41,120 bases of DNA, taken from Lachnobacterium bovis. Lineage in GTDB: Bacteria > Bacillota > Clostridia > Lachnospirales > Lachnospiraceae. Shown here in pieces: positions 15,499 to 24,275 of this stretch. Numbering within the stretch: the stretch's first letter is position 1; every line of letters begins with the position of its first letter. A model generated the notes under the pieces. The model saw only the letters and a list, made by a program, of their open reading frames with translations, was not told the DNA's origin and ran no database searches. Both the position numbers and the translations under genes were made by a program. The stretch is from positions 1 to 41,120 of the forward strand of contig NZ_FOGW01000022.1 in assembly GCF_900111325.1 (NCBI RefSeq), written 5' to 3'.

Positions 15499-16188
15499 AT
15501 GAGAACACAGTACGATAAAGAAATTAAAAAAATGAAAAAAGCCATGTACAGCAGCAAATGTGATAAATCAATAATTAAATCATGGATTAAATCTTACGAG
15601 AAAACACTAAAAAACAAGGACAAACTAATTATTTCTTATAGCCAAGCCAAAATAAACCTTAGAAAAATTGCTGAAGGTTTAAGACAGCTAGATCAGGTTT
15701 TATCAGATAGAAAAGAATGGAGTCCGGTTAAAGATAATCAATATGTTAATTTGATAACAATGCTTAAAGGATTAGAAAATGAGTATTATCATAAACTATT
15801 GATAGATGAAAATGATGCAAATTATAATACAAGATATCATAGTATGATAGAATTAGCATGTAAATATAACGATTTTTTGCATAATAGAAGACGAAAAGAT
15901 GATAGTGTTATGCTGAAGAGCGAGGTAGAGAATTTGCTTAATTTGACAGATGAAAATTTAACAGATGAAGATTTGTCAGATTTTGAAGTTTCATATTTTT
16001 TAAGTAATAAAAAAATAGAAGACTTAGAGGGTCTTTCTGTAAAAGAGAAACAAGAATTGGTATCAAGAGTGTATAGAGTTGAATTCATAGGACCAATTAA
16101 AGGTGAAATTATTAAGATGTATGAGACAAATAACGAAGAAGGTGCAGAAGCTAAAGCACTAGAATTTATAGAACTAGTTACACAGTAA
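15499..16188 (+). CDS. hypothetical protein, mostly helical
   Basis: 229 aa, not recognised. Highly charged, almost all predicted helix, with Lys-rich N-terminal third (about residues 1-60) and an acidic middle (LTDENLTDEDLSDFEVSYFLSN at about 150-170). No Cys pair, signal or membrane segment. An in-frame ATG at 15478 lies only nine bases after the -10 box; the ATG at 15499 follows AAGGTGAGG and is preferred. The next gene begins 13 bp downstream, so the two are probably one operon. Confidence 0.75.
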   Translation: MRTQYDKEIKKMKKAMYSSKCDKSIIKSWIKSYEKTLKNKDKLIISYSQAKINLRKIAEGLRQLDQVLSDRKEWSPVKDNQYVNLITMLKGLENEYYHKLLIDENDANYNTRYHSMIELACKYNDFLHNRRRKDDSVMLKSEVENLLNLTDENLTDEDLSDFEVSYFLSNKKIEDLEGLSVKEKQELVSRVYRVEFIGPIKGEIIKMYETNNEEGAEAKALEFIELVTQ

Positions 16189-16201
16189 AGGAGGGGGTAA
16201 T

Positions 16202-16987
16202 ATGAGTAGACAAAGACCAAATAATGGGGAATTATACTATCACTTTAAGGGAAAAATGTATCAAGTAATAGGAGTAGCAACTCATTCTGAGACACGCGAG
16301 GAATTAGTTATTTATCAAGCATTATATGGTAATTTTAAAACATATGCGAGACCATTAGATATGTTCTTGAGTGAAGTAGATTCTTTGAAATACCCAGATG
16401 TAAAACAAAAATATAGATTTACAAGAGTAAATGTTGATGAGTTTGGTAATAAAATATTTGTAGAAGAAGATTTTGCAAATAAAACAAGTACAAACGAACA
16501 AGACCATGTAATTAAAATAGCTAAAGAGCCTGAATATAAAAGGGTTATTGATAATACTATAAAAACAAATAGTAACACTTTATTAGAAAATGAAGAACAA
16601 GTAGAAAAACCAAAAATAGAAGTGTCTACTAATTTTGTTGAAGAAAATCTAGATGAAAAATATAAAGAAGAAAAAGTCGTACCAAGAAGAAAATCTTCAG
16701 TATTTGATTTTAGTAAAAAAACAGAGGAAAAAGTTGAACAAGAATATGTTGTACCAGAAGGTGTAAATCCAAAATTAATCGAGTTTTTAGATTCAGACTC
16801 ATATGAAGAAAGATATAATATTCTTGTGTCATTAAGAGATGAAATAACTGATAAGTTAGTTGATGATATTGCGGTTTCAATAGATGTTGTAATACCAGAA
16901 GGACCATTATGGCAGCGTTATGATGACTTGAAAAGTGCATTAAGATTACGACAAAAATATGAATTCGCGAACAGATTAAGAAGATAA
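16202..16987 (+). CDS. DUF1653-domain protein
   Basis: 261 aa. Residues 6-75 form a DUF1653 domain (GELYYHFKGKMYQVIGVATHSETRE core, then VIYQALYG and the RPLDMF motif), a small barrel of unknown function usually found alone. It is followed by a charged, Glu/Lys-rich linker (about 85-180) and a C-terminal helical module (NPKLIEFLDSDSYEERYNIL onward). The last stretch, LRLRQKYEFANRLRR, is strongly basic. The ribosome site AAAGGAGGGGG is excellent. It is cotranscribed with the preceding gene. Confidence 0.88.
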   Translation: MSRQRPNNGELYYHFKGKMYQVIGVATHSETREELVIYQALYGNFKTYARPLDMFLSEVDSLKYPDVKQKYRFTRVNVDEFGNKIFVEEDFANKTSTNEQDHVIKIAKEPEYKRVIDNTIKTNSNTLLENEEQVEKPKIEVSTNFVEENLDEKYKEEKVVPRRKSSVFDFSKKTEEKVEQEYVVPEGVNPKLIEFLDSDSYEERYNILVSLRDEITDKLVDDIAVSIDVVIPEGPLWQRYDDLKSALRLRQKYEFANRLRR

Positions 16988-17020
16988 AAAAATGCGAATA
17001 CTACGATAAAGCAGTATTCG
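16985..17020 (-). terminator. terminator of the CYTH gene, possibly bidirectional
   Basis: Perfect 9-bp stem GCGAATACT/AGTATTCGC with a 10-nt loop. Read on the minus strand the stem is followed by a run of seven T, so it primarily ends the CYTH gene; the plus-strand tail is weaker. Confidence 0.85.
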
Positions 17021-17042
17021 CGAGTATTTGTTTGCAGAAAAA

Positions 17043-17492
17043 TTATAAGTTTTTTTGACTAAGTGTGCTGTTATGGTATTTATTAGAAAATGTTACATCT
17101 TCTCCAAACCATGTAGGAGGCACGAAATTATTTGCTTCTTCAACTGAAGCAAATTCAACTTCGACAAGTAATAATGAATTAAGTTTTCCATGGAAAACAT
17201 CAAGTTCAGCAACTAAATTGTTTTCTAAAGGAATAAGGTATCTTGTTTTTTCTATAAGAATACCGTCAATTTTCGAAGAAAGTTGCTTATAAGCTTCTGC
17301 ATTAAGAGGAAGGTTATATTCTTCCCTAGCCATTAATCCTTCACCCTTGTAGGTTAAGGTGTATTTGTCATTAGATTTACGAATTCTAACGACAGGAGAT
17401 GTACATAAATATCCTTGAGATATTTCTTTTTTTTCAAAAGAAGATAAATCAAAAGGAATTTCAGATAATAAATATTTTTTTTCGATTTCCAT
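17043..17492 (-). CDS. CYTH-domain protein (triphosphate tunnel enzyme family)
   Basis: 149 aa. The defining ExExK motif is at the extreme N-terminus (E2-I-E4-K-K6, in EIEKKYL). Strands with alternating basic and acidic residues follow (RIRKSNDKYTLTYKG, then AELDVFHGK and LLVEVEFAS), as in the eight-stranded tunnel that binds triphosphates and divalent metals. Members include inorganic triphosphatases and some adenylyl cyclases; for a short stand-alone bacterial form triphosphatase is the likelier activity. AAAGGAGC precedes the ATG. Single gene, convergent with the DUF1653 operon. Confidence 0.9.
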   Translation of the reverse strand: MEIEKKYLLSEIPFDLSSFEKKEISQGYLCTSPVVRIRKSNDKYTLTYKGEGLMAREEYNLPLNAEAYKQLSSKIDGILIEKTRYLIPLENNLVAELDVFHGKLNSLLLVEVEFASVEEANNFVPPTWFGEDVTFSNKYHNSTLSQKNL

Positions 17493-17566
17493 GATATGCT
17501 CCTTTAGTCTTTATATATATGATTTTAGCAAAAAAATATTATTTTTTAAAGAAAGAGGGTAAAATT

Positions 17567-18121
17567 ATGAGTAAAGTAGGAATTTTTATGGCGAATGGAT
17601 GCGAAGAAATAGAAGGTTTAACAGTAGTAGATTTATTAAGAAGAGCTTCTATAGATGTTGAAATGATTGCTATAGGGGATTCTAAAACCATAGAAGGGTC
17701 ACATGGAATTAAATTTGAAGCGGATAAATTAAAAACAGAAATTGATATTGATTCTTTTGATGGTGTGGTTTTACCAGGTGGAATGCCAGGAACTAAAAAT
17801 TTAGAAGCAGATGAGTTTGTGCAAGAGACATTAAAGAAATTTAATGAAGAAAAGAAATTAATAGCTGCAATTTGTGCTGCACCAAGTGTGTTAGGTGGAT
17901 TAGAACTTCTAAAAGGAAAAAAAGCAACATCATATCCAGGATTTGATATGAAAATGCCAGGAGCACTTTATTCAGAAGAAAATGTTGTTGTTGATGGCAA
18001 CATTATAACAAGTAGAGGTGTAGGAACAGCTATTGAATTTGCATTAGAAATAACAAAGTATTTTGCTGATGAACAAACTAAAATTAATCTTGCAGAAAGT
18101 ATTGTTTTTCAAGCAGTATAA
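17567..18121 (+). CDS. DJ-1/PfpI family protein
   Basis: 184 aa, class I glutamine amidotransferase-like fold of the YajL/DJ-1 group. The conserved acidic residue is Glu16 (GCEEIEG) and the reactive Cys is Cys103 in AAICAAPS; the GGMPG and SRGVGTA motifs are also present. Members act as chaperones, deglycases or oxidative-stress proteins; the substrate here cannot be told. An upstream ATG at 17519 has no ribosome site; AGAGGG precedes the ATG at 17567, which also gives the normal family start. Confidence 0.92.
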   Translation: MSKVGIFMANGCEEIEGLTVVDLLRRASIDVEMIAIGDSKTIEGSHGIKFEADKLKTEIDIDSFDGVVLPGGMPGTKNLEADEFVQETLKKFNEEKKLIAAICAAPSVLGGLELLKGKKATSYPGFDMKMPGALYSEENVVVDGNIITSRGVGTAIEFALEITKYFADEQTKINLAESIVFQAV

Positions 18122-18139
18122 TTTAATAAAAAATCATAA

Positions 18140-18168
18140 TTGCAAATTATAGATACCTATGATATAAT
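18140..18168 (+). promoter_or_regulatory. promoter of tig
   Basis: TTGCAA at 18140-18145 and TATAAT at 18163-18168 with a 17-bp spacer. Confidence 0.8.
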
Positions 18169-18181
18169 GCATAAATGACTG

Positions 18182-18278
18182 TAGTGGTCGCAGTATGCCC
18201 ATTTTACTGAGGTGACCACTTTAGAGATACTTCTGTGTTTAATCAGAAGGAAATGAGCGTTGAGAGCGGCTAGCCGCA
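18182..18278 (+). promoter_or_regulatory. structured 5' leader of tig
   Basis: Three successive hairpins by eye. First: AGTGGTC/GACCACT with inner CAGTA/TACTG (18183-18220). Second: CTTCTG/CAGAAG (18230-18249). Third: a GCGGCTAGCCGC palindrome (18266-18277). There is no U-tract. Two tiny ORFs lie inside: ATG at 18196 (MPILLR) and ATG at 18253 (MSVESG), the latter after AGAAGGA. No known RNA family was recognised; a cis-regulatory role is inferred. Confidence 0.5.
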
Positions 18279-18315
18279 TCGATCTATGATATATTTAAGG
18301 AGGACAATAGTAATA

Positions 18316-19665
18316 ATGAGTGTACAGGTCGAAAATTTAGAAAAGAATATGGCTAAACTTACTATTGAAGTTTCAGCTGAAGAATTAGAGAAAGCATTAG
18401 ATACAGTATATAAAAGACAAAAGAATAGCATTAATATTCCAGGATTCCGTAAAGGAAAAGCTCCTAGAAGTGTAATTGAAAGAATGTATGGAAAAGAAGT
18501 ATTCTTTGGAGATGCTTCTAACATCTTAATGCAGAATAATTATCCAGCAGCTGTTAAAGAAAGCGGATTAGATATCGTTTCTAGACCAGTTGTAGATGTT
18601 CAGCAGATGGAACAAGGTAAATCTTTCATTTTCACTGCAGAAGTAGCTGTAAGACCAGAAGTTACATTAGGAAAATACATGGGAGTTACAGTAACTAAGA
18701 TCGATACAACAGTATCTGATGAAGAAGTTGCAGAAGAACTTGAGAACCAGAGAAACAAAAATGCAAGAACTGTAACAGTTACAGATCGTGCAATTGCTGA
18801 AAATGATACAGCTGTTATTGATTTCGAAGGATTTGTTGATGGCGAAGCTTTCGAAGGTGGAAAAGGAACAGATTACGAATTAGTAATCGGATCTCATTCT
18901 TTCATCGATACATTCGAAGATCAATTAGTTGGTAAAAATGTTGGAGATGACGTTGAAGTTAACGTTACATTCCCAGAGAAATATCAGGCTGAAGAATTAG
19001 CAGGTAAACCAGCATTATTTAAAGTAAAAGTTAAAGAAATCAAAGCAAAAGAACTTCCTGAATTAAACGATGAGTTTGCACAGGATGTATCTGAATTTGA
19101 TACACTTGATGAATATAAAGAAGATATCAGAAAGAACTTAAAAGACAAAAAAGATAGCGAAGCTAGAAAAACAAAAGAAGACGAAGCTATCAAAAAAATC
19201 ATTGATAAATCAAAAATGGAATTACCAGAAGCAATGATTGATACACAGTGTGAAACTATGGTTGAAGAATTTGCTCAGAGAATTCAACAGAGTGGATTAT
19301 CAATGGATCAGTACTTACAGTTCTCTGGTATGACATTAGACAAATTAAAAGAGCAGGTTCGTCCAGAAGCTGTTTCAAGAATCCAGGGAAGCTTAGTATT
19401 AGAGCAAATTGCTAAAGAAGAAAACATTGAAGTATCAGATGACGATATCAATGCTGAAATCGAGAAAACAGCAAAAATGTACAACATGGAAGCTGATAAA
19501 CTTAAAGAGTACATGTCAGATGATGACAAGAATTCTATGAGCAATCAGATTAAAATCCAGAAAGCTGTTGAATTAGTAATGGATAATATTAAAGAAAGAG
19601 CTAAAGCTAAAACAAAAAAAGAAAAAGAAGCTGAAGCTGCAGCAGCAGAAAAAGAATCTAAATAA
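18316..19665 (+). CDS. tig: trigger factor, ribosome-associated chaperone and prolyl isomerase
   Basis: 449 aa. It binds nascent chains at the ribosome exit. The N-terminal ribosome-binding domain has the signature GFRKGKAP at residues 43-50; the FKBP-type prolyl isomerase domain is at about 155-245 (ENDTAVIDFEGFVDG through the FPEKYQAEELAGK loop); the rest is the helical C-domain, ending in a Lys/Glu/Ala-rich tail. The in-frame ATG at 18286 has no ribosome site; AAGGAGG precedes the ATG at 18316. It heads the tig-clpP-clpX cluster. Confidence 0.97.
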   Translation: MSVQVENLEKNMAKLTIEVSAEELEKALDTVYKRQKNSINIPGFRKGKAPRSVIERMYGKEVFFGDASNILMQNNYPAAVKESGLDIVSRPVVDVQQMEQGKSFIFTAEVAVRPEVTLGKYMGVTVTKIDTTVSDEEVAEELENQRNKNARTVTVTDRAIAENDTAVIDFEGFVDGEAFEGGKGTDYELVIGSHSFIDTFEDQLVGKNVGDDVEVNVTFPEKYQAEELAGKPALFKVKVKEIKAKELPELNDEFAQDVSEFDTLDEYKEDIRKNLKDKKDSEARKTKEDEAIKKIIDKSKMELPEAMIDTQCETMVEEFAQRIQQSGLSMDQYLQFSGMTLDKLKEQVRPEAVSRIQGSLVLEQIAKEENIEVSDDDINAEIEKTAKMYNMEADKLKEYMSDDDKNSMSNQIKIQKAVELVMDNIKERAKAKTKKEKEAEAAAAEKESK

Positions 19666-19685
19666 TTTTTAAATATAAGCTTAAG

Positions 19686-19717
19686 CAATAGACTGGTTCT
19701 AATGAACCGGTCTATTG
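19686..19717 (+). promoter_or_regulatory. intercistronic hairpin between tig and clpP
   Basis: A 14-bp stem, CAATAGACTGGTTC/GAACCGGTCTATTG, one G-T pair, loop TAAT. It is followed by GACTATAAAA, not a U-tract, so it is unlikely to terminate and may protect or process the mRNA. Confidence 0.6.
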
Positions 19718-19742
19718 GACTATAAAAAAGGAGGGATATTTT

Positions 19743-20327
19743 ATGAGTTTAGTACCTTATGTCATTGAACAAACAAGTAGAGGCGAGAGAAATTACGACA
19801 TTTATTCTCGATTATTAAAGGATAGAATTATATTTTTGGGTGAAGAGGTAAATGAAACTACAGCAAGTTTAGTTGTTGCTCAATTATTATTCCTTGAATC
19901 AGAGGATCCGGGAAAAGATATTCACTTATATATCAACTCTCCTGGTGGTATGGTAACTAGTGGAATGGCAATTTATGATACAATGCAATATATTAAATGT
20001 GATGTATCAACAATATGTATTGGATTAGCAGCTAGTATGGGAGCATTTTTATTAGCTGGTGGAGCAAAAGGAAAGAGATTTGCACTTCCTAATGCTGAAA
20101 TTATGATTCACCAACCTTCAGGTGGAGCAAAGGGACAAGCAACAGAAATCGAAATTGCAGCAGAAAATATCCTTAAAACTAAGAAAAAGTTGAACGAAAT
20201 TCTTGCAGAAAATACAGGAAAACCATATGAGCAAGTTGCAGCAGATACAGAGAGAGATCATTATATGACTGCACAAGAAGCATTAGAATATGGCTTAGTT
20301 GATGAGGTAATTACAACTAGAAAATAA
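19743..20327 (+). CDS. clpP: ATP-dependent Clp protease proteolytic subunit ClpP
   Basis: 194 aa serine protease that forms the barrel of ClpXP/ClpCP. The catalytic triad is visible as Ser98 (GLAASMGAF), His123 (MIHQPSGG) and Asp172 (ERDHYM). Normal length. AAAGGAGGG precedes the ATG by six bases. It lies directly before its unfoldase clpX, with a hairpin in the gap. Confidence 0.97.
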   Translation: MSLVPYVIEQTSRGERNYDIYSRLLKDRIIFLGEEVNETTASLVVAQLLFLESEDPGKDIHLYINSPGGMVTSGMAIYDTMQYIKCDVSTICIGLAASMGAFLLAGGAKGKRFALPNAEIMIHQPSGGAKGQATEIEIAAENILKTKKKLNEILAENTGKPYEQVAADTERDHYMTAQEALEYGLVDEVITTRK

Positions 20328-20346
20328 TAAGCAATATTGAATTTTG

Positions 20347-20381
20347 AGAGGGTACCCTAATTTTGAATTTAGGATGCCCTC
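20347..20381 (+). promoter_or_regulatory. intercistronic hairpin between clpP and clpX
   Basis: Stem GAGGGTACCCTAA against TTAGGATGCCCTC with one mismatch, 7-nt loop, followed by GAAACG rather than a U-tract. Same character as the hairpin before clpP. Confidence 0.55.
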
Positions 20382-20437
20382 GAAACGTTTATTGCATTTT
20401 AGATAAATTTTAAGAAGATATATTATGGAGAGGTAAT

Positions 20438-21700
20438 ATGGCAGGAAAGATGGATGATAAAATAAGATGTTCTTTCTGTGGAAAGACTCAAGATCAAGTT
20501 CATAGATTGATTTCAGGACCAAATGGTGCATTTATTTGCGATGAATGTATTGATATTTGTGCTGAAATATTAGATGAAGAGGGTTATGGCTCTAATGACC
20601 TTGGAATGAATGAAGTTTCTGAGGACATTAATTTATTAAAACCAGAAGAAATTAAAAGCTTTTTAGATGACTATGTAATTGGACAAGATAGAGCTAAAAA
20701 AGTATTATCAGTAGCTGTATATAACCATTATAAGAGAATCATGAATGGTAAGAAATTAGATGTTGAATTACAAAAAAGTAATGTGTTGATGCTTGGACCA
20801 ACAGGTTCTGGTAAAACATTATTAGCGCAGACTTTAGCTAGAATTATTAACGTACCTTTTGCAATTGCTGATGCAACTTCATTAACTGAAGCTGGTTATG
20901 TAGGAGAAGATGTTGAGAATATTCTACTTAAATTAATTCAGGCAGCTGATTATGATATTGAAAGAGCACAATACGGTATTATTTATATCGATGAAATAGA
21001 TAAAATTACAAAAAAATCAGAAAATCGTTCAATCACAAGAGATGTATCAGGAGAGGGCGTTCAGCAAGCGTTGCTTAAGATTTTAGAGGGTACAATTGCG
21101 TCAGTTCCTCCACAAGGTGGAAGAAAACATCCACAGCAGGAATTAATTCAAATTGATACAACTAATATTTTATTTATCTGTGGTGGAGCATTTGATGGAT
21201 TAGAGAAGATTATTGAAACAAGAAAAGATGAATCAACAATAGGATTTAACGGATACTTAAAATCAAATACTAATTTATCAAGATCATTTAAGAGTGTTTT
21301 ACCACAAGATTTTGTAAAATACGGATTAATTCCAGAGTTTATAGGTCGTGTACCTATAACAGTAGCTTTAGATGAACTAGATAAAGATGCTTTAGTAAAA
21401 ATTATTACAGAACCAAAAAATTCACTTACAAAACAATATCAGAAATTATTTGAACTAGATGATGTTGAATTGACATTTGATAAGGATGCGATTGATGAAA
21501 TTGCAGAAGCATCAATAAAAAGAGCAACAGGTGCACGTGGCTTGAGAGCGATTATGGAAAATATTATGTTAGATATCATGTATAAGATACCATCAGATGA
21601 TTCTATAAAAAAATATAATATTACAAAAGAGATTGTTGATAAGAAATTAAAGGAATCAAGCCAAGAAGAACCAAAATTTTTATTAAAAAAGACATCTTAA
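20438..21700 (+). CDS. clpX: ATP-dependent Clp protease unfoldase ClpX
   Basis: 420 aa AAA+ unfoldase feeding ClpP. The N-terminal zinc-binding domain has Cys11, Cys14, Cys34 and Cys37. Walker A GPTGSGKT is at 120-127, Walker B IIYIDEIDK near 184-192, and an arginine-finger/sensor region with GARGLR near the C-terminus. An ISGPNGAFICDEC motif typical of ClpX is intact. GGAGAGG precedes the ATG. Confidence 0.97.
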   Translation: MAGKMDDKIRCSFCGKTQDQVHRLISGPNGAFICDECIDICAEILDEEGYGSNDLGMNEVSEDINLLKPEEIKSFLDDYVIGQDRAKKVLSVAVYNHYKRIMNGKKLDVELQKSNVLMLGPTGSGKTLLAQTLARIINVPFAIADATSLTEAGYVGEDVENILLKLIQAADYDIERAQYGIIYIDEIDKITKKSENRSITRDVSGEGVQQALLKILEGTIASVPPQGGRKHPQQELIQIDTTNILFICGGAFDGLEKIIETRKDESTIGFNGYLKSNTNLSRSFKSVLPQDFVKYGLIPEFIGRVPITVALDELDKDALVKIITEPKNSLTKQYQKLFELDDVELTFDKDAIDEIAEASIKRATGARGLRAIMENIMLDIMYKIPSDDSIKKYNITKEIVDKKLKESSQEEPKFLLKKTS

Positions 21701-21716
21701 GAATGAATTGAAATAC

Positions 21717-21749
21717 AAGAGGGGGTTCAAATAATGAATCCTCTTTTTT
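21717..21749 (+). terminator. terminator after clpX
   Basis: Arms AAGAGG and CCTCTT extended by GGTTCA/TGAATC with a bulge, loop AATAA, then six T. Confidence 0.85.
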
Positions 21750-21760
21750 GTCTTTCATTA

Positions 21761-21793
21761 AACACTTAAACAACTTTTAAATTGTAAAGTGTT
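21761..21793 (+). promoter_or_regulatory. operator-like dyad upstream of lon
   Basis: Arms AACACTTAAACAA (21761-21773) and TTGTAAAGTGTT (21782-21793) are complementary apart from one base. It lies 45 bp before lon, close to an AT-rich stretch with TATAAA at 21802-21807. It does not match the CIRCE or CtsR operators. Confidence 0.5.
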
Positions 21794-21837
21794 AATATAT
21801 GTATAAAAGATAGATTTTTTAAAATCAAGGAGAAAAA

Positions 21838-24180
21838 ATGGAAAAAATAGATTTTAATGAAACTGAATTAATTGTAAGTAAAGCAACTATGCCAATTATT
21901 GCTTTACGTGGAGCGGTTGCTTTCCCAAATACAGTGGAGTCTTTTGAATTAGTTAGAAATATATCACGAAACGCTGTCAATAAGGCATTAGAAACAAATA
22001 GTAATGTTTTTTTAGTGGCTCAAAAAGATGATAATTTAGATAAGCCAGGGGTTGATGGTTTATTTGAAGTCGGTGTAGTTGCTAAAATAGAGCAAAGAGT
22101 TAGGGTAGATGAAGATATAGATCGCATTATTGTTTCAGGGTCATATAGAGCAAAAGCATCTGAAATAAGAGAACTTGATGATTATTTAGAGGCAACAGTT
22201 GAAGAAATTCAAGAACCAACTCTAGAAGATAAAGAAAAAAATGAAGCATTAGTTGAAGGTGTATTGAGTGTATTTTATAAATATGCATCTGCAATTAATA
22301 AAAAAAATGACGAAATAAAAAAATTAGTAAGTGTATTTGATAATGTTGGCGTATTGATTGATAATCTTGCATATTCATTGCCATTTAGAGTAGCCAAAAA
22401 ACAGGTTATTTTAGAGGCAGTTGAAATAGATTTACGTTATGAAGAAATTATAGCGTTATTTGTAAATGAAATTAACAAAATAGAAATTCTTAGCGAATAT
22501 AAAGATAAAGTTAAGGAAAAAGTTGATAAACATCAAAAAGAATATATTTTAAGAGAACAACTTTCTGTTATTAGAAATGAATTAGGTGAAGATTTAACAG
22601 AGAACATTATAGAAAATTTTGAAAATCAATTAAAAAAATTAAAGCTTAATAAAGAAATAACAAATAAAATTAGTAAGGAAATATCACGATTAAAAATGAT
22701 GGGGCAAGGTGCGCCAGATTCTGCATTACAACGTACATACATAGAAACTGTATTAGGATTTCCATGGAAAAAGAAAACAAAGGATAATAAGGATTTACAG
22801 CACGCGCAAGAAGTGCTAGATGCAAGACATTATGGAATGGAAAAAGTAAAAGAAAGAATTCTAGATTATCTCGCGGTTAGAAATCTTACACAAAAAGGAG
22901 AAGCTCCGATAATTTGTTTAGTAGGACCTCCAGGAACAGGTAAAACAAGTATTGCAAAATCAGTTGCAGAAGCGTTAGGAAAAAAATATGCTAGAATAAG
23001 TTTAGGTGGAGTACGTGATGAGGCTGAAATTCGTGGTCATAGAAGAACGTATTTAGGATCTATGCCAGGTAGAATTTTTAATGCAATTAATACAACACAA
23101 TCAAGAAATTCTTTGATTTTATTAGATGAAATTGATAAGGTTAGTAGTGATTACAGAGGCGATACATCAGCAGCGTTATTAGAGGTTCTTGATCCAGAAC
23201 AAAACTCTAAATTTGTTGATCATTATGTAGAAGTGCCAGTCGATTTGTCTGACATTTTATTCATTGCAACAGCCAATTCGTTACAAGATATTTCGCGACC
23301 ATTATTAGATAGAATGGAAGTTATAGAAGTATCTTCGTATACAGAAAATGAAAAACTACATATTGCGAGAGAACATTTATTGCCAAAACAAATTAAAATT
23401 AATGGTATAAAAACTGAAAATATAAATATTGATGATGAAACATTATTAATTTTAATTAGAAGTTATACAAGAGAAGCTGGAGTAAGAAATCTTGAAAGAC
23501 AAATTGGCAAAGTGTGTCGTAAAGTGGCAAGAAAAGTTTATGGAGATAACGCTTGTTGTGTAGATGTTAAAAAAGCAGAACTTATTGAATTCTTAGGAAA
23601 AGAAATTTATTCGTTTGATTCAAAAAATGATGAGGATGAAATAGGTATTGTTCGTGGATTGGCATGGACAGCAGTTGGTGGAGATACTCTTGAAATTGAG
23701 GTTAACACAATGCCTGGAAAAGGTGAATTTAAATTAACAGGTCAATTAGGTGATGTGATGAAAGAATCTGCACAAGCTGGAATAAGTTATATTAGATCAA
23801 AGAGTGAAGAATATGATATTCCAAATGATTTCTTTGAAAAAAATGATATACATATACATATTCCAGAAGGAGCTGTTCCTAAAGACGGTCCTTCAGCTGG
23901 TGTAACAATGACCACTGCTATGTTATCTGCAATCAAAAATATACCTGTAAGAGCGGATATTGCTATGACAGGTGAAATTACTATTAGAGGTAGAGTTTTA
24001 CCAATTGGTGGACTAAAAGAGAAAATTCTAGCAGCTAAAAATGCAAGAATTAAAACAGTATGTGTTCCAGAAAAAAATAAAGCAGATATAGCAGAATTAT
24101 CTAGTGAAATAACAGAAGGAATAGAAATTATTTTTACAAAGCATATTAAAGAAATACTTGATAAGGCATTTGTAAAATAA
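21838..24180 (+). CDS. lon: ATP-dependent protease Lon
   Basis: 780 aa, class LonA. Residues 1-200 are the substrate-binding LAN domain. The AAA+ module has Walker A GPPGTGKTS (about 362-370) and Walker B SLILLDEIDK. The C-terminal protease domain has the Ser-Lys dyad Ser686 (KDGPSAG) and Lys729 (GGLKEK). It degrades damaged and regulatory proteins in the cytosol. Ribosome site AAGGAGAAAAA precedes the ATG. A terminator separates it from clpX, so it is probably expressed from its own promoter, with engB downstream. Confidence 0.97.
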   Translation: MEKIDFNETELIVSKATMPIIALRGAVAFPNTVESFELVRNISRNAVNKALETNSNVFLVAQKDDNLDKPGVDGLFEVGVVAKIEQRVRVDEDIDRIIVSGSYRAKASEIRELDDYLEATVEEIQEPTLEDKEKNEALVEGVLSVFYKYASAINKKNDEIKKLVSVFDNVGVLIDNLAYSLPFRVAKKQVILEAVEIDLRYEEIIALFVNEINKIEILSEYKDKVKEKVDKHQKEYILREQLSVIRNELGEDLTENIIENFENQLKKLKLNKEITNKISKEISRLKMMGQGAPDSALQRTYIETVLGFPWKKKTKDNKDLQHAQEVLDARHYGMEKVKERILDYLAVRNLTQKGEAPIICLVGPPGTGKTSIAKSVAEALGKKYARISLGGVRDEAEIRGHRRTYLGSMPGRIFNAINTTQSRNSLILLDEIDKVSSDYRGDTSAALLEVLDPEQNSKFVDHYVEVPVDLSDILFIATANSLQDISRPLLDRMEVIEVSSYTENEKLHIAREHLLPKQIKINGIKTENINIDDETLLILIRSYTREAGVRNLERQIGKVCRKVARKVYGDNACCVDVKKAELIEFLGKEIYSFDSKNDEDEIGIVRGLAWTAVGGDTLEIEVNTMPGKGEFKLTGQLGDVMKESAQAGISYIRSKSEEYDIPNDFFEKNDIHIHIPEGAVPKDGPSAGVTMTTAMLSAIKNIPVRADIAMTGEITIRGRVLPIGGLKEKILAAKNARIKTVCVPEKNKADIAELSSEITEGIEIIFTKHIKEILDKAFVK

Positions 24181-24192
24181 AAAAATAGATAA

Positions 24193-24238
24193 AATACATA
24201 TTTCTAAGAGTTTTTAAAATCTCTGTGGAATATGTATA
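24193..24238 (+). promoter_or_regulatory. intercistronic hairpin between lon and engB
   Basis: Arms ATACATATT and AATATGTAT with an inner AGAG/CTCT pair, no U-tract. Confidence 0.5.
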
Positions 24239-24275
24239 AATCTAAAATATATACATATTACAAAGAGGAAAAAAT

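Noticed and set aside
21761..21793. HrcA CIRCE element or CtsR box upstream of lon
   Set aside because: The arms (AACACTT/AAGTGTT) do not match TTAGCACTC-N9-GAGTGCTAA, and there is no GGTCAAA heptad repeat.
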